Source: a virus
Reading direction: 5' to 3' (one strand)
Length of the DNA: 64,000 nucleotides
IMG/VR virus record: IMGVR_UViG_3300047548_001390
Location: 1-64,000 of that record
This document shows, in pieces, positions 59,180-64,000 of this stretch. Both the position numbers and the translations under genes were made by a program. The first letter of the stretch is position 1. Each line of letters starts with the position of its first letter. The notes under the pieces are model-generated. The model did not search any database, was not told the DNA's origin, and saw only the letters and a program-made list of their open reading frames with translations.

Positions 59180-59385
59180 TTGACATTATCCTTTATTGGC
59201 CACTGACCTATCAACTTATACATTTCTTCTAAGTCCTTATCCCACGGAATAAAAGCTCGAACCGAATCATTCATTCCCCACGACTTATTACACCGAGTGC
59301 ACCCAACTTTCCTTGATGTTGAGCTGAATGTCATTTGGACAATGTATTTGTGTCCAAATAGTGCGCAGAGAATTCTTTCAATCAT
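59176..59385 (-). CDS. Small zinc-ribbon-like phage protein (69 aa)
   Basis: MIERILCALFGHKYIVQMTF, SRKVGCTRCNKSWGMND and FIPWDKDLEEMYK. A GHK...V...F...SRKVGC.RC.K.W.M.D pattern occurs in many small phage proteins; the cysteines could bind zinc with the preceding histidine. Function unknown. Confidence 0.75.
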   Translation of the reverse strand: MIERILCALFGHKYIVQMTFSSTSRKVGCTRCNKSWGMNDSVRAFIPWDKDLEEMYKLIGQWPIKDNVK

Positions 59386-59678
59386 GTGTTCTTCTCTTTT
59401 AATGCAGCTATAACGGCTTTAACGAAAGCAAACCTATCTTCTGTTTCAGCAGGCGATTTAACCCAAATTTCAAATATTTGCTCTTCTGTCAAGTCTACCC
59501 ACTCACGTTTAGGTGGTGCGGTGTAGAGTGGTGTCACTTGCCATCTGTCCCAAGCGTCTCCGGCAAATTCTTTGTTTGGAAATCTGTCTGAATATGTCCA
59601 ATGTGGTGGGCATATCATGTATCTCCACGCTACAGGATCCTGCTTTGCATCAAGATCATCAGTGTTCTCGCTTTTCAC
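59382..59678 (-). CDS. Modular early protein with PLYTAPPK motif (98 aa)
   Basis: Has DPVAWRYMI, a WQVTPLYTAPPKREWVDLTE block and EDRFAFVKAVIAALKEKNT. The same PLYTAPPK-x-WVxLT block and the -KEKN end occur in the 60089-60460 gene, and related pieces in 59675-59902. This AWRY...PLYTAPPK arrangement is frequent in phages and prophages of Proteobacteria; function unknown. Confidence 0.75.
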   Translation of the reverse strand: MKSENTDDLDAKQDPVAWRYMICPPHWTYSDRFPNKEFAGDAWDRWQVTPLYTAPPKREWVDLTEEQIFEIWVKSPAETEDRFAFVKAVIAALKEKNT

Positions 59679-59902
59679 GTGTTCTTCTCTCTCAGCTTAC
59701 CTTCGATGGTACGAGCGAATCTGATGTCCTCTGGAGACATTGCATCTAGATCGAAAGCCGTCAACCCAACCCACTCACGAGGAGCTTCATATGCAATCTT
59801 AGTTTCAAAAAGATCTTTCTGCCCAAGCTCCTCAAACCGTTCTTTGGAACACGACATATAGTCATCAAACCCTTTGCGTCTTACTAAGTAAATTGGCTTC
59901 AT
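59675..59902 (-). CDS. Modular early protein (75 aa)
   Basis: MKPIYLVRRKGFDDYMSCSK, then EAPREWVGLTAFDLDAMSPE and an end FARTIEGKLREKNT that is a relative of the ends of the 59382-59678 and 60089-60460 products. Looks like the shared C-terminal module attached to a different N-terminus. Confidence 0.7.
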   Translation of the reverse strand: MKPIYLVRRKGFDDYMSCSKERFEELGQKDLFETKIAYEAPREWVGLTAFDLDAMSPEDIRFARTIEGKLREKNT

Positions 59903-60102
59903 TTGTTATCGTCCCAAGCACCACATACACATTCATTTTCACTATGAGCTGCACAAATGCAAACTCGTCTAAGCTCACCTGTTTCTAGGTTTAGATCATA
60001 TCCTACGGTACCGAACGTATCACTCTGCATGACTAGAGTTGGATACCGTTCATCCTCGTAAGACAAGTAAACCCTAACTCCCAATTCTTCACTGGAAACC
60101 AT
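59899..60102 (-). CDS. Small cysteine-containing protein (67 aa)
   Basis: Starts MVSSEELGVRVYLSYEDERY. The end has CICAAHSENECVCGAWDD, a cluster of four cysteines and a histidine that could bind metal. Not recognised. Overlaps the upstream gene by 14 bases. Confidence 0.65.
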   Translation of the reverse strand: MVSSEELGVRVYLSYEDERYPTLVMQSDTFGTVGYDLNLETGELRRVCICAAHSENECVCGAWDDNK

Positions 60103-60460
60103 TCTTTTCCTTCAGTTCGTTTTCAATGACGCGAGCGAACCCTAAAACAAAATCCCTTGTACTTCTTTCAGGTTTCGATTGATCTTCCCATCTGCTCCAT
60201 ATTACATCGTCCGTCAACCCGACCCACGGTTGCTTGGGTGGTGCGGTGTATAAAGGTGTACCCTGTTGTCCCTCTCGATTCTCCACCCATGCGTCAAGGT
60301 GTAAGTCATAACGGAAGTAACCAAAAGGTTCTTGCTGCGCCTGCTCAAGTGCTTGGCGTAGTGCTTCAGCGGCGTATTTGTAATCATGAAAATTACCCTC
60401 GTTGTTAGAGGCAGATTCGAGCGCTTCCAACGCCATCTTCAATGCTTCGTCTTTAGTCAT
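60089..60460 (-). CDS. Modular early protein: ALEALE helix plus PLYTAPPK module (123 aa)
   Basis: The N-terminal module MTKDEALKMALEALESASNN ... AAEALRQALEQAQQEP is the same type as in 61118-61393. The C-terminal module FGYFRYDLHLDAWVE ... GTPLYTAPPKQPWVGLTDD is shared with 59382-59678. Both modules are common in phages of beta- and gammaproteobacteria. Function unknown. The GC content is visibly higher than in the neighbouring genes. Confidence 0.75.
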   Translation of the reverse strand: MTKDEALKMALEALESASNNEGNFHDYKYAAEALRQALEQAQQEPFGYFRYDLHLDAWVENREGQQGTPLYTAPPKQPWVGLTDDVIWSRWEDQSKPERSTRDFVLGFARVIENELKEKNGFQ

Positions 60461-60678
60461 TCTTTTACTCCAAAATGGTCTCTAACCACATCGCCTACAC
60501 TTTGACCCGCAGCGCGATTCTTTGATTGATTGCTGTGATTGGCAACTTGGGCACACTCACGCACGATCTGTTCAGCGAACTGCCGCAATTGATCCCGAGC
60601 ACAACCACTGTCAAAATATGCAGCATCGTAGTAAGCAGTCATTTCTGCGTCTACTAACTCTTTGATTCGTTTACTCAT
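60457..60678 (-). CDS. MNERI-family small protein (73 aa)
   Basis: Family member set apart from the main cluster: MSKRIKELVDAEM, LRQFAEQIVRECAQVANHSN and VVRDHFGVKE. ATGA overlaps with both neighbours. Function unknown. Confidence 0.8.
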   Translation of the reverse strand: MSKRIKELVDAEMTAYYDAAYFDSGCARDQLRQFAEQIVRECAQVANHSNQSKNRAAGQSVGDVVRDHFGVKE

Positions 60679-60857
60679 AACTGTTCCTTGGTGTACAGCG
60701 GTGTGTCGTACTCATGTTGAATGTGAAATTGACGCCATTCTTTATCTTCTCTTTCGTTCAACCATAATTTTCTATCCGGCGCAACATACACTCTTGAACG
60801 ATCAACAGCATCAAGGTATGCAACAGGCATCTCAGCGGCTTTTAGTTTGTCAGTCAT
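60675..60857 (-). CDS. Small early protein (60 aa)
   Basis: The ATG at 60855-60857 is preferred for the GAGGAGA before it; it gives MTDKLKAAEMPVAYLDAVDR. The end HEYDTPLYTKEQL resembles the PLYTAPPK module. Function unknown. Confidence 0.65.
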   Translation of the reverse strand: MTDKLKAAEMPVAYLDAVDRSRVYVAPDRKLWLNEREDKEWRQFHIQHEYDTPLYTKEQL

Positions 60858-60858
60858 C

Positions 60859-61125
60859 TCATTCTCCTCTTGCTTTTGCGATTGCGGCACGGGCTGCGTC
60901 AACTGGTATATCCATCCGTTCGCAGGCGTCAGCCAATACCGTTAGCGCATTTAACAGATCTGGTGCGGCGGCGATTAGGCGGGCGTTGGCAGCAACGTCA
61001 CCGCTGCCGCAGTCACGCACTTCAGCCAAGAAACCCGGCACTGCGCCAGCTATCATCCATTCGCCAGATGTAGGGCTTGGGTTTGCGCGAACTACGCGCC
61101 AGGGGGCAGGTGTGTGCTTACTCAT
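60859..61125 (-). CDS. Conserved phage hypothetical protein (88 aa, HTPAPW type)
   Basis: The ATG at 61123-61125 behind GAGGAG gives MSKHTPAPWRVVRANPSPTS. Together with DVAANARLIAAAPDLLNALT and CERMDIPVDAARAAIAKARG this is a very widespread small family in phages and prophages of Proteobacteria, of unknown function. Markedly GC-rich compared with the virion genes, suggesting recent acquisition. Confidence 0.8.
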   Translation of the reverse strand: MSKHTPAPWRVVRANPSPTSGEWMIAGAVPGFLAEVRDCGSGDVAANARLIAAAPDLLNALTVLADACERMDIPVDAARAAIAKARGE

Positions 61126-61393
61126 TGTTTTCTCCTCTTGCTCTAATAGCATTAGCGCATAACGTACATGCTGTATAAAACCGCTGGTCGTATTCTTGTT
61201 TGCTAGGACGCATTGACTCACACACCTCCGAACACGCCTCACGCTCCGCTAATACCGCTGCGTCAATATCGCTTGGCTGCTCAAGTGCTTGGCGCAGTGC
61301 AGTGATTGCAGCATCAAACATCTGAACGCTCATTTTGCTTTGGTATAACTCCAACGCCTCCAACGCCAGCTTCATTGCTTCTCGGTCAGTCAT
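61118..61393 (-). CDS. Modular early protein (91 aa, ALEALE type)
   Basis: The ATG at 61391-61393 gives MTDREAMKLALEALELYQSK, then AITALRQALEQPSDIDAAVL, AEREACSEVCESMRPSKQEY and NAIRARGENNE. These ALEALE and EREAC..VCE segments are standard building blocks of small phage proteins in Betaproteobacteria and relatives. Overlaps both neighbours by 8 bases. Confidence 0.75.
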   Translation of the reverse strand: MTDREAMKLALEALELYQSKMSVQMFDAAITALRQALEQPSDIDAAVLAEREACSEVCESMRPSKQEYDQRFYTACTLCANAIRARGENNE

Positions 61394-61619
61394 AATTTCT
61401 CTCCATTTTTGAAATTGCTTCACGCGCTACTGCATCTTTATCATCTAGGATATCAAACCCCATAGTATCGAAGTAACCGTTCCCGTCATTCACCATACGA
61501 CCCTCGTAATCATATGGATCAGCATAGAACTTTAATGCGGTTACAAGTTCAGCGTTTACTTTACTCAAACGCTCAATCTCATCATACAACGGTTTGACTG
61601 TGTGCCATTCTGGATTCAT
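61386..61619 (-). CDS. Conserved phage hypothetical protein (77 aa)
   Basis: The ATG at 61617-61619 overlaps the upstream stop (ATGA) and gives MNPEWHTVKPLYDEIERLSK, then NAELVTALKFYADPYDYEGR and AVAREAISKMERN. The L..AL.FYADP...G...A.EA pattern is common in small phage proteins. Function unknown; the first part is probably a coiled coil. Confidence 0.75.
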   Translation of the reverse strand: MNPEWHTVKPLYDEIERLSKVNAELVTALKFYADPYDYEGRMVNDGNGYFDTMGFDILDDKDAVAREAISKMERNYD

Positions 61620-61765
61620 AATATAAAACTCATTAAAACAAACACAATAATGATGGCAATCACAGTAAGAATCACCTGACCAGCCCACTCAGTAATAAAA
61701 GGAGACAATGCCACCACACCAGCAATCACTGCAAAGAACATAATAAAATTCAATAATCTAATCAC
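61616..61765 (-). CDS. Small two-helix membrane protein, GTG start (49 aa)
   Basis: A GTG (61763-61765) overlaps the upstream TAG stop, and the stop overlaps the next ATG (ATGA). The peptide has two hydrophobic segments, NFIMFFAVIAGVVAL and QVILTVIAIIIVFVLM, separated by SPFITEWAG. Size and topology are compatible with a small holin- or superinfection-type membrane protein; no family recognised. Confidence 0.65.
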   Translation of the reverse strand: MIRLLNFIMFFAVIAGVVALSPFITEWAGQVILTVIAIIIVFVLMSFIL

Positions 61766-61944
61766 TATTTGCTCGCATAAAACATTAGATAATCATACAC
61801 CGACTCAGGATCAATTTGCCACTGCTCATTTGGGGTCTTCAGATCAAATGCCTTGTTGGGAGAGTCCCACCACTTTGGAGCCATTTCTTTTCCCAGCATG
61901 GCCATAAGAAGAACATTACACCTCTTTCGTTTCATCTCGTGCAT
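61765..61944 (-). CDS. Conserved phage protein with MbcA/ParS-like segment (59 aa)
   Basis: The ATG at 61942-61944 lies 6 bases after GGAGG and gives MHEMKRKRCNVLLMAMLGKE. The segment WWDSPNKAFDLKTPNEQW with DPESVYDYLMFYAS resembles the short 'PNxAFDGxTPxE...DPxxVxDYL' motif of MbcA/ParS/Xre toxin-binding domains, also seen in many small phage proteins. No toxin is adjacent. Function unknown. Confidence 0.7.
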   Translation of the reverse strand: MHEMKRKRCNVLLMAMLGKEMAPKWWDSPNKAFDLKTPNEQWQIDPESVYDYLMFYASK

Positions 61945-62128
61945 CAGCAACCTCCTTAATTCCTAGTCCAATAAGACTCATTCTTGTGTTAAACTCTTCT
62001 ACTGTCTTTGGGTAGTCCTTTAGAGGATACTTCATTTCCCAGAACTCTAGATGGCCGTATAGGACATGATTAAAGTCACATACAGCTGAACATAAGGGAC
62101 ATATTAGGGTTTGTTTGCTGGTTTCCAT
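61916..62128 (-). CDS. Small zinc-finger-like protein (70 aa), first gene of the long early operon
   Basis: Starts METSKQTLICPLCSAVCDFN; CPLC plus C and H at 17-25 could bind zinc. VEEFNTRM near residue 44-51 is typical of small phage Lar-like/restriction-alleviation-type zinc proteins (where CP.C.....EAI..WN is usual), a tentative link. Directly downstream of a strong early promoter with a palindrome at the start site. Confidence 0.7.
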   Translation of the reverse strand: METSKQTLICPLCSAVCDFNHVLYGHLEFWEMKYPLKDYPKTVEEFNTRMSLIGLGIKEVADARDETKEV

Positions 62129-62138
62129 ATAGCTATCC

Positions 62139-62184
62139 TGTCGGCCGACACCCCATTATACAAGTGCCCAGTTTTAAAGGTCAA
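62139..62184 (-). promoter_or_regulatory. Early sigma70 promoter with 12-bp palindrome at +1
   Basis: TTGACC (62179-62184), 18-base spacer, TATAAT (62155-62160), followed by GGGG and the perfect palindrome TGTCGGCCGACA (62139-62150) overlapping the predicted start. It should drive the whole 55.6-62.1 kb block. The palindrome could be an operator or a leader hairpin. Confidence 0.7.
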
Positions 62185-62186
62185 CT

Positions 62187-62336
62187 TTAGTTTTGGTCAG
62201 CCTCAATTGACATCATTTCGAACTGCTTCTGCAGCTCACGCTCCATCATCAGTTCGTCGTAGAGAATGTCAATCTCCTCATCACGAATTGACTCTGTTAC
62301 TGCTGCAATCATCTGGTTAATTTGATCAACGGTCAT
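62187..62336 (-). CDS. Small acidic helical protein (49 aa)
   Basis: The second ATG (62334-62336) is best spaced from GGAG and gives MTVDQINQMIAAVTESIRDE. Glu/Met-rich helix to the end. Not recognised. Overlaps the upstream gene; last gene of its short transcription unit. Confidence 0.6.
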   Translation of the reverse strand: MTVDQINQMIAAVTESIRDEEIDILYDELMMERELQKQFEMMSIEADQN

Positions 62337-62499
62337 CATGATCTCCATATCGAATGTTATAAGCACCCCAAAGAGCAATTATACCACCAACAACAGCAAT
62401 CAGGACACCAGTGAACAGCTCAGTACCACTCTCAATTCCACCAACAGCACCCAACATCATAAACAAACCAATTGCAAAAGCGGTTGCGTAGAGTTTCAT
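62326..62499 (-). CDS. Small two-helix membrane protein (57 aa)
   Basis: The ATG at 62497-62499 sits 6 bases after AAAGGA and gives MKLYATAFAIGLFMMLGAVG, a membrane helix or signal-like segment; a second helix is LFTGVLIAVVGGIIALWGAY. The C-terminus is charged. Similar small inner-membrane proteins are common early phage products. Function unknown. Confidence 0.65.
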   Translation of the reverse strand: MKLYATAFAIGLFMMLGAVGGIESGTELFTGVLIAVVGGIIALWGAYNIRYGDHDDR

Positions 62500-62512
62500 G
62501 TTCATTCCTTTA

Positions 62513-62728
62513 TTAAACGAAATCGTAGGCAGTTTCAAAACCAACACGGGAGGTGATCACACCGACTTCACCCTCCATCGAGTCCAGAATCAGCGTTTCC
62601 AGTTTGATGGCTTCTTTGATGGAACACTCAACAAACAGAGTGCCGTTGAAGAATTCAGCTTTCGATGGGTTGATGGCTTTGGTAATTTCGAGAACTTTGG
62701 CTTCGAATTCGATTGCGTCTGCTTTCAT
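62513..62728 (-). CDS. Hypothetical early protein (71 aa)
   Basis: MKADAIEFEAKVLEITKAIN, then FFNGTLFVECSIKEAIKLET and MEGEVGVITSRVGFETAYDF. Small alpha/beta protein behind its own strong early promoter. Not recognised. Confidence 0.7.
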   Translation of the reverse strand: MKADAIEFEAKVLEITKAINPSKAEFFNGTLFVECSIKEAIKLETLILDSMEGEVGVITSRVGFETAYDFV

Positions 62729-62761
62729 TTTATTTAACTCCGTTTTGTTAACTGATAACCC

Positions 62762-62790
62762 ATTATAGCAATTAATTGATATTTGGTCAA
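62762..62790 (-). promoter_or_regulatory. Early sigma70 promoter (TTGACC-N17-TATAAT)
   Basis: -35 at 62785-62790 and -10 at 62762-62767 on the minus strand. The transcribed start GGGTTATCAGTTAA is shared with the promoters at 63392-63420 and 63612-63640. Confidence 0.85.
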
Positions 62791-62814
62791 CAGGGTAACC
62801 TCTTGTTTTTACAG

Positions 62815-62852
62815 GTAAAAAAATGCCCGGGGAATTTTCATTCTACCCGGGC
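62815..62852 (-). terminator. Intrinsic terminator after the 62859-63044 gene
   Basis: On the minus strand a perfect 7-bp stem GCCCGGG/CCCGGGC with a 14-base loop is followed by A and seven T. It isolates the transcription unit upstream from the next early promoter. Confidence 0.85.
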
Positions 62853-62858
62853 GAGGAT

Positions 62859-63044
62859 TTAACAGTATGGATCAAAATCCTCCCATTCCTTCAGTTCATC
62901 TACGTCTGTATCATACGTGTACTGAGGATCTGCGTCAATAATTTCAATCAGCTCTTCAGCCTCTACAAGAGCCTGAGCGTCACTTCGGCTCATTCCCTGC
63001 TCGATGTAACACTCAACTCGAGCTTCATATTCCTTGGGATCCAT
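62859..63044 (-). CDS. Conserved acidic phage protein (61 aa)
   Basis: ATG at 63042-63044 gives MDPKEYEARVECYIEQGMSR, SDAQALVEAEELIE, then a strongly acidic tail ending in EDFDPYC. The YEARVE...GMSRSDAQ.VVEAE pattern occurs in many phages; function unknown. One base past the upstream stop. Confidence 0.75.
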   Translation of the reverse strand: MDPKEYEARVECYIEQGMSRSDAQALVEAEELIEIIDADPQYTYDTDVDELKEWEDFDPYC

Positions 63045-63045
63045 A

Positions 63046-63360
63046 TTACTGCTCTGCAAGACTCAAAAGTTCTTCGTACGAAAGGCTTTTCTCAGGGAAA
63101 GCGATTTTACCCTCGTACTCAAGCTGGCTGATTTCGAAATCGGACATATAGTCGTCTTCTTCGAAGGAAATGTCAACAACATGCTGCATGAACATGGGTT
63201 CACCCACTTCCAGAACCACAGCAGATCTGGATAGATCGAACATGCTGATACCAGCAGGAAGGTTGGTGACTTTCACTTGTTCACCGCCCTTGGGTTTCCA
63301 GTAAGGAGCGTCTGCTTCGCCGTAGTTTTCGTAGACTTGGGTATGGATGACTGCAATCAT
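63046..63360 (-). CDS. Conserved phage hypothetical protein (104 aa)
   Basis: The ATG at 63358-63360 lies behind AGGAG; starts MIAVIHTQVYENYGEADAPY. The VYENYG...YWKPKGGEQVKV pattern marks a small family frequent in phages of Proteobacteria; function unknown. Cotranscribed with the 62859-63044 gene between a strong promoter and a terminator. Confidence 0.8.
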   Translation of the reverse strand: MIAVIHTQVYENYGEADAPYWKPKGGEQVKVTNLPAGISMFDLSRSAVVLEVGEPMFMQHVVDISFEEDDYMSDFEISQLEYEGKIAFPEKSLSYEELLSLAEQ

Positions 63361-63391
63361 TTTTAACTCCTGTTTGCTTAACTGATAACCC

Positions 63392-63420
63392 ATTGTACTA
63401 ATTAATTGATTTTTGGTCAA
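63392..63420 (-). promoter_or_regulatory. Early sigma70 promoter (TTGACC-N17-TACAAT)
   Basis: -35 at 63415-63420 and -10 at 63392-63397 on the minus strand. The following leader to the ribosome-binding site is nearly identical to that of the 63612-63640 promoter. Confidence 0.85.
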
Positions 63421-63433
63421 CCGTTATCGTTCA

Positions 63434-63580
63434 CTACAGCACATCATACTCGGAGATCACAACATCCATCGACTTCACAGCGCTTTCGCTCCAGCAGCTT
63501 TTAGCGTAGGTCAATGCTTTGTCCTTAGAGTCAAACACGCCATATATCGTACCTCTATAGTTTACAATATAGACCTTCAC
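63434..63580 (-). CDS. Small early protein, GTG start (48 aa)
   Basis: No suitable ATG follows the promoter; a GTG (63578-63580) 6 bases after AGGAG gives VKVYIVNYRGTIYGVFDSKD, KALTYAKSCWSESAVKSMDV. Small alpha/beta fold resembling phage proteins that begin '...VYVV...G...GVF.SK..A'. Function unknown. Confidence 0.65.
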   Translation of the reverse strand: MKVYIVNYRGTIYGVFDSKDKALTYAKSCWSESAVKSMDVVISEYDVL

Positions 63581-63611
63581 TTTTAGCTCCTGTTTGCTTA
63601 ACTGATAACCC

Positions 63612-63640
63612 ATTGTACCAAAGTGACCAATTAATGTCAA
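63612..63640 (-). promoter_or_regulatory. Early sigma70 promoter (TTGACA-N17-TACAAT)
   Basis: Consensus -35 TTGACA at 63635-63640 and TACAAT at 63612-63617 on the minus strand. The -35 box contains the TGA stop of the upstream 63637-63804 gene. Confidence 0.88.
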
Positions 63641-63804
63641 CAGGCTTCCCCGTTGCGGCGAGCGTCTTCATCAAACATAGCCAAGTCAAATTCAAGTTCC
63701 CGGGCGCACGCGGGGGACATATTGTAGAGCTTTGCAACGAGTTCCTGCAGGGAGTTGTTGCTAAGATTAGAGAGTTGCAGAGCAATCATTTCAATTGAGT
63801 TCAT
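63637..63804 (-). CDS. Small early protein (55 aa)
   Basis: The ATG at 63802-63804 follows AAGGAGA. The peptide is MNSIEMIALQLSNLSNNSLQ, ELVAKLYNMSPACARELEFD, then an acidic end. A helical, possibly helix-turn-helix-like small protein (QELVAKLYNMSPACARELEF), which is speculative. Its stop codon is inside the next promoter. Confidence 0.7.
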   Translation of the reverse strand: MNSIEMIALQLSNLSNNSLQELVAKLYNMSPACARELEFDLAMFDEDARRNGEAC

Positions 63805-63826
63805 GTAGTTCTCCTTAAGAACCCTG

Positions 63827-63855
63827 AGCTTATGACAAATTCAAATAAAGGTCAA
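63827..63855 (-). promoter_or_regulatory. Weak early promoter candidate
   Basis: TTGACC at 63850-63855 with 17 bases to TAAGCT (63827-63832) on the minus strand. The -35 box fits the early series, but the -10 is poor. Confidence 0.3.
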
Positions 63856-64000
63856 CTATCGAGTCCAAAGTCTTTCTTAGTCTTCCAGATTGCAAAATCA
63901 AGATCCCCCTCACAGGTTTCCATGTTTTTGATACAGCGTGCAGCGATCAACTTAGCGAACTTGTCAAGCTCCTTATCGTACCGGGCAGCCCAATCAATCA
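63852..64000 (-). CDS. C-terminal part of a small early protein (possible MNERI-family relative)
   Basis: The start is beyond the right edge; 48 residues are visible. The segment LDKFAKLIAARCIKN echoes the KFAELIVRECV core of the MNERI family, and the end KTKKDFGLDS recalls HFGVKE. Family membership is uncertain. Confidence 0.55.
   Translation of the reverse strand, partial: IDWAARYDKELDKFAKLIAARCIKNMETCEGDLDFAIWKTKKDFGLDS

Noticed and set aside
1-64000. DGR reverse transcriptase and template repeat
   Set aside because: I looked for a reverse transcriptase-like ORF (YxDD-type) and a third copy of the GC-rich 24-bp block and saw neither. If present, they lie outside the window.
1-64000. tRNA genes, integrase and attachment sites
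   Set aside because: No cloverleaf-like sequence or recombinase was noticed. The genome type suggests a lytic phage, though a full scan was not possible by eye.

Overview
The window is part of the genome of a T4-like myovirus (contractile tail, T4-type virion and replication genes). Almost everything is on the minus strand; the only clear plus-strand gene is the head-completion gene 4. The order of virion genes read right to left (48-53-27-like-5-25-6-7?-8-large wedge/fibre genes-fibres-13-14-15-17-18-19-20-67/68-like-21-22-23-3-uvsY-uvsW-...-55) follows the T4/cyanophage core. The host cannot be read from the sequence. Small early genes resemble genes common in phages of Proteobacteria, and no photosynthesis genes are seen, so a freshwater proteobacterial (possibly betaproteobacterial) host is a guess.

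Layout. 1-3.8 kb: late sigma factor gp55 (cut by the window edge), an unknown protein, UvsW helicase, a free-standing homing endonuclease, UvsY and a gp3-like tail protein. 3.8-17.3 kb: head and tail core (gp23, 22, 21, prohead core proteins, 20, 19, 18, 17, 15, 14, 13), interrupted by a GIY-YIG endonuclease. 17.3-20.6 kb: glycosyltransferases, one fused to a methyltransferase, and an HNH endonuclease. 20.6-35.5 kb: hypervariable tail-fibre region with two S74-chaperone fibres, two LamG fibres, a collagen-like fibre, a broken fibre gene, a tandem PAS protein, small membrane proteins, a GT32 glycosyltransferase and a lectin-like adhesin. 35.5-55.2 kb: baseplate wedge and hub, including a 1273-residue spike protein carrying two predicted cell-wall hydrolases. 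55.6-64 kb: a dense early operon of about 35 tiny, mostly overlapping, mostly unknown genes behind sigma70-type promoters.

Regulation is readable. Late genes have T4-type late promoters (TATAAATA and variants AATAAATA, CATAAATA, GATAAATA) just upstream. Several late leaders start with a hairpin at the predicted 5' end. Early genes use strong TTGACx-N17/18-TAtAAT promoters, three of which share an almost identical transcribed leader.

The most interesting observation is a probable relic of a diversity-generating retroelement (DGR). The adhesin at 32624-33973 has two C-type-lectin-like DUF1566 domains that both end in a gapless 123-bp segment. In those segments, differences between copies fall almost only at codon positions 1 and 2, third bases are conserved as if derived from AAC/AAT template codons, and the 3' end is an identical GC-rich 24-bp block. 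Directly downstream is a 30-codon truncated open frame resembling the start of a DGR accessory protein (Avd). No reverse transcriptase or template repeat is visible in the window. A second notable theme is that all three homing endonucleases have inverted repeats spanning their start codons; in two of them a late promoter lies inside the repeat, the translational lock known from T4 I-TevI.
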